A stretch of 64,000 nucleotides of DNA. Origin: Zizania palustris (lineage: Eukaryota; Streptophyta; Magnoliopsida; Poales; Poaceae). A model generated the notes under the pieces. The model was not told the origin of the DNA. It worked only from the letters and a program-made list of their open reading frames with translations, and searched no databases. The translations under genes were made by a program, and so were the position numbers. This document shows, piece by piece, positions 1 through 10,300 of the stretch; position 1 is the first letter of the stretch, and the number at the start of each line of letters is the position of its first letter. The stretch covers positions 30,504,162 through 30,568,161 of the forward strand of contig JAAALK010000287.1 in the NCBI GenBank assembly GCA_019279435.1, written 5' to 3'.

Positions 1-76
1 TTCCTTAGGATGTTGTGTAGATAAGTTGCCCTGACTTCATATCTAGTTGAAACAAGTGACTAATCTAACATTACAG

Positions 77-3000
77 GATTGATGGAAACCAGTTTCAACC
101 AGGTTCCAAACATGCATCATCCTCGTTTACCAGGAGTGTTCATTCACCAACTCCACTTCCACTTCCCCCTCCCCCTCCCCTCCCACCCCCACCCCCACCT
201 CCACTCCTGCCCGCACCTTCACCAGCAGTTAAGCAAAATTCGAAGCACAAGCCAAACCTTCAAAGCCTTCCTTTGACCATTCTTCTGTGTACAGCCATAG
301 CCACGATAGGAGATCACACTCTCGAGTGACAGCTGCTGCAATAGCTAGTGTATTTGTACAGTTTTTGCACTCTTTGTTGTTGGATTGGTTCTGAAAAGCT
401 GCACATGCAGTCCTAAGAGCACCACTAACCATGTCAAGTCTCCACCTGCCAATCTGGAAAAAGGTATCACTATGAACTTTATTACTTTTGCATAAGCAGT
501 TTATGCAACTGTAGTGTTCTTTCAATCTGTTCTTGGTTATCACTTGATACTCACCATAATTTAGTGCTCTGTAAATTTGGTAGTCATCATAATTCATAAA
601 TCCTAAACCCTTGTTATTTTCAAGGCTTGTTGACAAATGATGTCCAATTTATGTACATATATTTGTTTTTCGTTCTTGTTTGTTGCATTCTAATTTAGTT
701 ATGGGATAGACTTGCATTCTTTCACATTATTGAAATCCGTGTTTATTGTTTTACAGTCCCTAAAGCAAATGAGGTCCTGTACTCGTGGAGTTCTCTTATG
801 ACTGGCTGTAACACTTCCTCTAGTGATGACATTAAGGCTGAAAGAGCTACCAAAAGAAAAGTCTGGGCCAAGACATCCAAAATTTTCTACCTGCAAAACA
901 GTATCAAGCTGTTGACATTTTGGCAGCTACCAGGGACTTCAGTAAAGAATATCTTATTGGTGAAGGTTTCACTGGCCAAGTTTACAGAGGTGATTTTCCT
1001 GATGGCCAGGTATCATGTTTTTATTACTCTTTTTGGAAAATAGTCAAAATACAATTGTTATTTGTTAGTTTGGAACAAGCCCTTGAGTCTAATTTCTACA
1101 TGTATTTCAGAGGCCTATTGGTGTATTGACTGCATTCTTTTAGATAACGCACAACTAGGGATGCACATGACCATGTATATCGACTATATTCTATTGCTAT
1201 TTTCCATTTTCAATTGGCTACTTTTCTTTTCTTATCATAAGAAAAACTTGTTTTGCATTGTTGCATTCTACAGGCTCTCTAGTATCTATGCTTTCTTCTT
1301 GATGTCTCGATAAGATTTACAGTTTAATATCCAAGGAGGATGTGTTTCCTAGTTTCATTTATCACTCTCCAAAATAATATCAGAAAAGGGGCGATTTTGT
1401 TCAGGGATGTATCAAATTTATCATTTTTGCTAAATCGCAAAGGTACAAAATTTTCTACAATATGTAGTTCTCATTGTACATGCAGCTCCTGGCTATCAAG
1501 AAGATCAACATGGTAGATTTGTCATTATCAGAACAAGATGATCTCATAGACATGCTTGGGAAAATGTCCAGTTTAAAGCACCCCAATATCTCTGCGCTCG
1601 TGGGCTACTGTGTTGAGTTTGGGCACTGTGCACTTCTATATGAGTATGCAGAAAACGGCTCTCTTGATGATATTTTGTTTCAGCGGCCACACGGTCCAGG
1701 GCTCTGTCATGGAAAGCTCGTATGAAGATCGCTCTTGGAGTTGCCTATGCACTGGAGTAAGTACAGTTTGTGGACTTAGACTCCCACCAAATGATCTATT
1801 TGGTTTGTCTTGTTCTGCAGGGTGATCCATTACGCCTTTGTCATAGTCATAATGGCTTCCTGTTGATTGCTTAGTTGAACTGATGTCATTATTTAATACA
1901 CATATACTGGAATTAGCTTTCCTGACAATTTGGAGTGTAAGCTCATCTCTGCAGATTCATGCATCAGAGGTGCTCTCCTCCAGTTGTTCATGGAAATATA
2001 AAATCTACAAATATTTTGCTCGATGCCCAGCTGATGCCCTACCTCAGTCACTGTGGATTAGCCAAGTTAAGCCGTTTTGTCAGCACCATAAGAACGGTCA
2101 GTGCTCACCTGTTTTGCAGTTACCATGGGTACTGTTATTACTTTTGTATGAAATCATTAGTATGATGATGCAGTTAATGTTTACTTGATCAGTTCTAGGG
2201 TCAGACTGTATCATGGGTTGTCATTCTCTTGGAGTTCTATCTGCATACTTGAATGATCAGGAACTTGAATTTGAGAAATAGATGGCCAAATGGATGCATA
2301 GAGAAAAATAGATCCCTACAATTGTCCGTTTAGGGAAAAGGCATTAGCCTGATGGTGGTGAGGCTATTTAACCCCTCCACCTGCTCAGGTTCAAACCCAA
2401 GGGGACTAGTCTAGTGCCGATGTCCTTTACTGAATGCAAATTTTAAAAAATATAGCTCTTGCCAGTTTAGATCTGTACTTTTGAATGTTTTTCATGATTG
2501 ATTAGAACTGCACCTCGTTCAAAATCAAGATAGGTTCCTGGATAGACTCCTATATGTGGTACTACTTAAGTTTTCGCATGACATTTGCTTAATGGAACCT
2601 GTAAGTGTGTACCTACTGCCTAGAACCACCCTGTGTTCCCTACTTCCCTCCAAAAATGGGGTAGAAAATTATTCACTATAGGCAGCAGAAACTGATGTTT
2701 TTTTTTTCAAGTTTGGACAATATGTCCTGGGTATAATATAGTTCCTTTAACTTTATCCTTTGATCCTTAACAGTTTACTCATCTGAAAAAAACAGGATTT
2801 AGAAGCTCTCAGCAGTGCCAAAGGCTATGCTGCCCCTGAGACTACTGACCCATCAATAGATAACATCAAAGCTGACATTTACAGTTTTGGTGTGATTTTG
2901 CTCGTGCTTTTGACTGGGCAAAAGGCTTTTGACAGGTATATATTCAAATACTTTACTACTTAGTACCAAGTTGCCATCTGGTTTAATAAAGAAGTTATTT

Positions 3001-3565
3001 CCTCTTCAGTTCAAGAAGGCAGAATGAGCAGTTTCTAGTTGATTGGGCATCTCCTCATCTCCACGACTTGATTCTTTGGAAAGAATAACTGATCCAAGAA
3101 TACGCGGCTCTATGCCATCTAAAGCTATCTCTACATTAGGAAACATCATCTTGCTCTGCATCAAGGTAGCTGTCCATTTTTTTTTCTGGTACATATTACT
3201 TAATTTGAACTGGTCAAGCCGGAAATTGAGACACCACGCTCGCTGCTACCCCAGATGCTTAGACTCTGCTGCTAAATGGAAATTGAATAGGATTATATCT
3301 GAAAGTTTATGGTTGCTGCAATCCCACTGACTTGTGCATTAACAGACGGATTTCAGCATAATTATCTGTGATCAGTACTCACAGTACTAAATCCCTGCAG
3401 AAATCACCGGAGCTCCGTCCGCCAATGACAGTCATAACAGACAAACTGCTGAGCTTGTCCAGTCGACAGGTCTTCAAAAGACCGGCACGACGCAACACTC
3501 GGAGGTTGATGCTCAGGAACCCTCTTTCGTAACAACCAGACCGTATTTCGAGCCATCCTCTACAG
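77..3565 (+). pseudogene. STRUBBELIG-receptor-family (SRF) LRR receptor kinase, 3' part, frame-broken
   Basis: Exons can be followed at about 77-463, 757-1009, 1486-1756, 1955-2096, 2796-2935, 3010-3165 and 3401-3565, nearly all with GT/AG borders. They encode, in order, a Pro-rich stretch typical of SRF proteins, a hydrophobic membrane segment, a juxtamembrane region and a kinase domain: glycine loop IGEGFTGQVY, lysine in LAIKK, HGN in place of HRD, CGLAKL in place of DFG, then GYAAPE. The missing catalytic aspartates are normal for SRF pseudokinases. The LRR half lies before base 1. The frame must move at about 255, 395, 885, 1676, 3070 and 3447, each time as if one base were missing. No other disabling changes were noticed, so this is either a young pseudogene or error-rich sequence. 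The C-terminal boundary is uncertain. Confidence 0.72.
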
Positions 3566-4315
3566 GTACCTCACTCGACAACACTTCTAATATAGCGCTT
3601 TGTTTATCTCGTGTTCTTATGCTCTTGATTTCGGAGCCTCATTTGATTGATCTAATTAGTCAGCCAAAGCGCAACTGGAGGCTGCATTTCCCAGAGATAA
3701 ACAATCTCCTCCATTCCTCCAATTTCTGTACTCGAGGGTATTCAGGTGTCTCAAGGGTCGTATCGCTTTCTGCGCTTCTTGTCAGATGTCAGTTTCATTC
3801 GGCGATACTCAGTTGATGTGCATGAATGTTCTGACGGCTGCATAAGATTTGGAAAGTTCCATGATTGACCACGGGAGGAAGTGACGGAAATAAACTCTGT
3901 TCTCTTGCTTCTGATAATATACTAGGAACATTTAATTCCGCAAGGTTGGATTCAGTTGAGCAAGTGGCGATACTGCTTGGAACGCTCTTTCAACTAAATC
4001 CCAACCGGCAGATCCACGCCTTATCTGACGCGTTTCCTCTGTAGTCAGCTCACTACCATTACCCGTCATCTTTCCTATTGGTTTTGCGGTCATAGAAACT
4101 TTTAAGACGGACCTTTGATTATGTATTACCCGTGAAAATGAATGACCACTCGATGATGCCGTCACGGGCGTTGATGATGAGGTTCTCCCTGACCTCCACG
4201 GTGTCGCTGACAGTTCATGCAGACGGAGCGCGGCGGTACACGGGGTGCATCCGGCTGAGCTGCGATGTTATGTAGGGCTCGACGCCGCGTGCGTGCACAG
4301 CCAGTGGCTGCTGAT
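3566..4315. other. Intergenic, no recognised gene
   Basis: Downstream of the kinase gene. A short open frame at 3619-3816 has no recognisable similarity. Part of this stretch may be the 3' untranslated region of the SRF gene. Confidence 0.4.
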
Positions 4316-4948
4316 GAGAAATTGGATATTGCCCGTTCAAGAGCGGGCTTCACATAAATGTCATTTTCATTATTAATTCGTAAAATGTCATGCACCTCAA
4401 TAAATATTGTTTTCTATGTCATTCCATCTATTCCCGATTTATAAATTATTTTTTCGGATTTTTGGAAGTGAACTGACCATTATACCCCTGTTGATTCACG
4501 TCGATCTGTTACCGTCTGTCCATGGGGCGCGTGGAGGGTGGATGCGATGGCTCCCGCGAGCGACAGATCGTGGCGGCTATGGCGAGCGGCGGCCTCTAGC
4601 GCTGGTGGCGGTGGCGAGCTTCTCTCGGGCGACAGTGAGCGGACGGCGCTGGCGACCTGTGGCGAGCGGAATGCGCTGGCGATGAAGGTGAGCGGACGGT
4701 GCGGGCGACTTCAGTGGCGTTGGCTAGGGCGATGGCAAGCAGAGGGCATAGCCGCACAGGCCATGGTGCCATTTTCATTCTGAACATTACGAATCAACAG
4801 GGAATAAGGGAACAAGGGTATAATGGTCAGGAATAGATGGAATGACATGGAAAACAATATTTATTGATGTGCATGGATTTTACGAATCTAATTGAAAAGG
4901 TATTTATGCGAAGCCCACTCTTGAAAGCGGCAAATATCCAATTTTCTC
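4316..4948. mobile_element. Mutator-like non-autonomous element (possible Pack-MULE)
   Basis: The left end starts GAGAAATTGGATATTGCC, and the reverse complement of the right end starts GAGAAAATTGGATATTTGCC. The inverted similarity continues for about 120-150 bases on each side (about 4316-4440 and 4825-4948), as in long-TIR MULEs. The 9-base flanks, gctgctgat on the left and gtggctgac on the right, agree at 6 of 9 positions, consistent with an aged 9-bp target duplication. The interior at about 4500-4770 is strikingly GC-rich and contains open frames on both strands, unlike the AT-rich arms. This suggests captured genic DNA. No transposase is present. Confidence 0.7.
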
Positions 4949-6328
4949 GTGGCTGACGAGCTGTGGTAGCTCGTGTTGTGGGTGAGGTTGGCCAGCGGCC
5001 TAAATGAAGCAACAGAAAAGTTTGCCTTTTGGGCGCAAGTCGAATAGACGAACACGAGTATACAACCCCTCTGATAATGCAGAAATTTGACGACCAAAAT
5101 ACCTCAATCAATTGGAAACATGCATATTTATTTCCCCTATTTGAAACGGCCCCGAAGACAATTAAGATGAAAACGAGGCGCATGCCAAACACCAATGATT
5201 TATTTATTGTGTGCACTTACGCCTGTGGAAATCAAATGGTTATGTTATTTTTTCTAAGTTGGTTGATTAATTAATCCCTAAAACACTGGCAGATCCGTCC
5301 AACTTATGAAAGGGCCAAAAATGTGTCGCCACCAAAAACATCGATGGACATCCTAACGACCGACGTCACAGCAAAACGGCGGAGAAAACATCAAACATTT
5401 TTCAGGTCCTTTTTACATTCTTCTTTCGCTCTGGGAGTATGGTCAGCTTCGACAACGTTGTCGAATGTTTTGGGGTTGCACGAAGTCTGGGAAAGGATCA
5501 AAAACAGATCCAACTTTTGAAATCTGCTCAATCCATGTTCAGTCGCTTTGCAAGCAGTAGAGCTGGCGGATGTTGCCTGAAGCTGAAGAAATGAAAAAAA
5601 ACGGGGTTATTTCCAGTTACTCAGAGCTCGGGTTGAAAGAAAACCGAATTTTATAGAGCTTGAAATGATAATAAACAGCAGTATCGTTTTCTGCCTTTGT
5701 CACGCGTACTAATCAATGGATTGGTTTTGTTGACCATTATGTACAATTCAGCAATCCATGTACTTATCATCAGCAATAATCTGCATGAAGATATGGTAAA
5801 AAGACAAGACAGCAAAGGAAATTATAGCTGACAAGACTGGAAAAGAAGTTCAGGACTAATGTGGGGGATTGGAAGCCAGGCAATGGTTCTAGGTCATTAT
5901 GGGTTTGTGGTTGTCATCCTCTACCACACCAAGTTTATTTTTTTTAAAAAAAATCGCCACACATTTAAGCTCTTAAGCTAAACCAATTTTCATTTCTATA
6001 AACAAGTTTGTACTGTATAGTGTGCATATTTCATTTTACTGACAAGTTTCTTCAAAGAAACTAAATTTCAGTGGGGGAGATGCAATTCAAATGACTTACA
6101 TTTACAATGTAACGTGCCAACGCCAACTTCACATATTAAAAAAAATTTGAGGGGAATTGAGCGAGCCATTATAGGCACCAGATGCTTCATCAGTGCCAAA
6201 GCATTACGGATAATAGGAAGTGTCGGGCTGGAGTTTGGTCTCCCTTGGTGTCAAGTACCAGGCTACAGAGAGTAATTAGACATCTTGGACACAACTAAGT
6301 GCTAGGCATCAATCACCACTAAGCTATA
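4949..6328. other. Intergenic, no recognised gene
   Basis: AT-rich DNA between the MULE and the MITE. The short open frames here have no recognisable domain. Confidence 0.4.
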
Positions 6329-6548
6329 CTCCCTCCGGTGTACAAATAATAGTCATTTTGGTTTTATTGAGAGTGTACAAATATTATTCATTCCGTCAAT
6401 CGAAGCATTGCTACCAAAGGATGTGGCTATCGGGAGTTGAACTTGGGTGACACGGCTCAATAACCATTGAGACAACCCTTGTAACTTTATTTAATATCAC
6501 TGGTATGTAATTTTGTCTAAACGACTAATATTTGTACACCGGAAGGAG
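6329..6548. mobile_element. Stowaway-like MITE
   Basis: The ends are CTCCCTCCGGTGTACAAATA and its near-perfect inverted copy finishing GGAAGGAG, flanked by TA on both sides. This is the classic Stowaway (Tc1/Mariner) structure, about 220 bp long, with no coding capacity. Confidence 0.85.
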
Positions 6549-6692
6549 TAACTGATATACTGTTAAAAGACGGTCCGTAAACAAAAAAACAGAGGCGACC
6601 TTTTACACAGAAAAAGCAATAAAACCAAACACGGAGTAAAATAGCCAAAATAATCCTAATGAACAAAAAAGAAATTATATGGACCCTAAACT

Positions 6693-6792
6693 NNNNNNNN
6701 NNNNNNNNNNNNNNNNNNNNNNNNNNNNNNNNNNNNNNNNNNNNNNNNNNNNNNNNNNNNNNNNNNNNNNNNNNNNNNNNNNNNNNNNNNNN
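6693..6792. other. Assembly gap of exactly 100 N
   Basis: The round length indicates a scaffold gap of unknown true size. It lies immediately upstream of the first visible coding exon of the MBD9-like gene, so the start codon, promoter and possibly the MBD domain are missing from the sequence. Confidence 0.97.
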
Positions 6793-7375
6793 GCCACGCG
6801 CGAGTCGCTCCGCCCGTTTCGGTGGTGCATCCTGCTGTTTCCGCCGCTGACGCCGCCCCGCTGGGTCCGGCCCCGCCCGTCGATAACCCCGGACGGTGCT
6901 CTACGAGGCCCGTGAGCTGGCGCTGAGGATCCACCAGGCGGAGGCGCTCAAGGCTGCTGCTGCTAGGGCGATCGCTTCCGTGTCCGCTGGGGCACCGTTT
7001 GGCCGCCACCGCCGGCGGAGTACCCGGGGGAGGCCGGCTGGGGGAACCCGCTGCTCCCGTGCGCGTCCTGTGGCCGCCCGAGGAACTTGGGGGCACTATT
7101 GTCTGCGATGCCTGCGAGCGCGGGTTCCACATTTCCTGCGTCCGCGTCTGGCCGCCGCATGCCCCAGCCTCCGCCCTCCCCCCTGACGCGCGTCGGCCCC
7201 GTGCGGCCGCCAACGAGGACTGGATGTGCCCGGAGTGTGAGATGCGCGGCGCCCGCACCAACAGGTGGAAGCTCGGACCCGTGCAGTTCGATATCAACGC
7301 AGTCCCACCGGAGGACCCCTTGATAGTCACTGCCAGCGATGTCACCAGGCAGTTATCTAAGCTCCCTCTTAGTCG
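6793..7375 (+). CDS. MBD9: MBD9-like exon 1: first PHD finger, frame-broken
   Basis: Conserved pieces lie in successive frames: an Ala/Pro-rich stretch, a helical segment with YEARELALRIHQAEAL, a piece ending PLLPCASCGRP, then EELGGTIVCDACERGFHISC through WMCPEC and WKLGPVQFDINAVPPEDP. Together these give the Cys/His pattern of a PHD zinc finger, but the first CxxC pair is in a different frame from the rest. Each switch corresponds to one missing base, at about 6892, 7000 and 7080. The reading frame closes at a stop just after AYLIYGIRNAKK. The true splice donor lies before this stop and could not be fixed. Confidence 0.65.
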
Positions 7376-10300
7376 TCTTCTTATGATTGCAGCTTATTTG
7401 ATCTATGGGATTAGGAACGCTAAAAAGTAGGCTTCGGTTTATGAATGCTGGTACTCTGCAAATGGTCTTGGTGAGAAGAAGACACACCACCAGGGTGGGA
7501 TGATGCTATGAACCAGGGTTTTGCTTGCTTTGGTTACATACTTATATGTGGTCGACTGGTCGTTATGCTACATTGCACAATTATTTGCTCTGTTGCCGCA
7601 TTTAGATCTTATTCCTGTTGCACTATTGATGCCTAAAAGACTGAGTTTACATTCTATAATTAGCACTTTGCAGCAGTGGCTTTACAGAGCGTTGGTAAGA
7701 ATACGTTGGTAAGAATACTCATGGTTTTTCATCTTTTTATAGCTTCTTGTTATAGTGATTACTAAATTTAGATGCCGCACTGTTCCTTGTTTCTTCCTAA
7801 TTCTTTACGAAGAACAAGATAGATGGGACTGTGCAGATGATTTGATGCTTTTACTCTTTGCTTGGCATGATCAATGGTATTTTTTTGTACCAGTCTTACA
7901 ATCTTTCCTTTGTCACTTGCTGTTTGCATTATCTGATAATTCAAGTAGGAACCAACATGTTTCCTTTCATGACTGATTCATTTGTAATCTACTTATAGTC
8001 TGTATTGGTTTTGATCTAGACTATGAGTCCTCCTGTGTTTTGTGTACTTGGCCTTTGGTCTTGTATATCCATGAATGCATTATTTGATTTCATATTTTTC
8101 CTAACATGGTACAGTAGCGTACTTCAGAAAACCTCTAGCTGGCTTCAACAATCCACTTTTGGCACTAACAAATAGGCATGTGAAGATTAAATATTTGAGC
8201 ATTGGTTTGTAACTTTGTATTAGTTTGCTTCATTACCGCACTGGTGCAGTCTAGACTGACTGACTGACTGACTGACTCCTCATGAATACCTATTCCTGTA
8301 ACATGGTATTAGATATGGCATCAAAGAAACTAGACACCCCACCAATCCATTGTTGCCATTGGACCTAATCAATGCTTTAAACGTTTTAGTTTTTGAGTGG
8401 AGAGCCCAAGTAATTGATATTTGTTGTGGTGTTGATTTAATTTACAGGTCATCTACCGTATTGACTTGCACTTACACCTCCTAAGTTCCCTATGGTGTTT
8501 AGTACTCAAATGAATGGCATCATCACATTTGGCTACCTTGTCATCCCCAATTTTGGATCTAAAGCCTGTACTATGTTTTCATTGTTGTTTGCATTGATGA
8601 TTTCTATTGCACAATTGGGACCTAGGTGGAAAGCAGAACTTGTTGCATTATCTAGTGTTGGTGTTTGTAACCTTGTTGCAATGTCTATTTAAGCCCTCGG
8701 GTGCATCTTATGTTTGTCGAGTCACTTGTTCAACATTGGTGGATCTACCATGTGCTACTAGCTTCCCCTTTTGATTTTGCATCCCTGGCTTCGACGGTTT
8801 GACCCATCGACCTCTATTTCAAATTCTTTAGGTTATGCTTTAAAGGATCTTTTAAGTTCTAGCTGAATTATTTTTCTCCATAGCCTTAAGTCTGTTCGAA
8901 GCCATCCCAAGCTCACCAGTCATCATAATTATGACATTTGACAATTATGTCCTTGGTTTTCTGCTCCCCATCCTTATCTGTTCTGCTAATGTGCATCGAT
9001 GCTCTTTCTTTCTTTTAGGTTGATCACTTTTCATCTTGGATTGAGTGCAATCTCCACTATTTTATGATTTTTATCACATTTATGTGACTTGTCATCGATT
9101 CATTTATTCCCTGAGTCTTATTTTCATCCTTTTGACTCATCACCTTTGTTGCTACTTGACTATCTTAGTTTTCTTTACTTGCCATCACCAGCTTGCTACT
9201 TGTTGCCACCATTGCTACCTTTGACCATCAACACCTTTATGTCCTTTTATGCCTATACTAGCCCTTGTGATTGCCTCTGTCTATATGTTGGTTTGATATG
9301 ATAAGTTTATGCATCTTCCTTTCTATCATTTCCACAAGCTTTTTACATTGCACGATGTAAAATTGGACCGCCTTCATGTGCATGTGAAAGCTTCAAGGAA
9401 GACTTCGATGAAGAAAAGAAAAAAACTCTTGTCTTGAGTTTTCTTTGTGTTGAGTGTTGACAGGCAGTGGGGACACTTGTTATGTCCTGTGAGGCTGTGA
9501 AGCACAACATGACGCCTCTGTCACATTTTGACAGACACCAGATTATCTTACCATGAGCAACTCCATCAACATCACTATTGAAGCTTCATTGATCTTTTAC
9601 TTTTTTTAGAGGACCAAGAAAGTCCCTATGATAAATTTGTAGATTAAAAGAAATATGTAAGACAATCAAACAATCCCACATGGGCGGAACTTCAGCAACA
9701 CTAGAAATACCACCTAGGAATTCAACAAAGTTATATTGGAGTCACCCATCCTTTGAATACATGTAGGAAAACCTCTTCCTGGGTGATGGTCTTCCAGCTG
9801 TGGATACTTGGAACTCTTCTAGTATTCTTAAAGATGAGAGCATTTCTTTTCTTCCAAATATGCCATATTGTATCTTCTACTAGTTGTTTTAGCACCGATC
9901 CGAAGAGTTTTCACTTACAAGAACCCAACACTTTGTAAGTGCTTTCCTCTCAGCAACTAAAGAAGTATTTTTGGTGTGTTAAATGAAAAAAACTACACAT
10001 GCTAGCAGGAACTCTTCTCCATACCAATCCATTGCTTAGTTGCCCATTCATTCTATATAATGTTCTCACCTCAACTGGGGTACCAAGTCTTGAACTATGA
10101 GTGCCAACCTATAACTTAGAGGGTGAGCTACCTGTCCATGAGAGACGAGCTTCTTAAAAAAAGGTATGCAGTTTCATGTGATCAACCTGTCTTGTAGCGC
10201 TTATACAGCATAACAAACCACTTGTGTGGCTTAAGTATGACAAGGTTGTGCACTTGTTTATTTTGTGTGGCCTTGTAATTCTTGTTTTAGAACACTTATG

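Noticed and set aside
4510..4787. Small GC-rich open frames in the MULE interior as genes
   Set aside because: Overlapping frames on both strands without domains; more likely captured or random GC-rich DNA.
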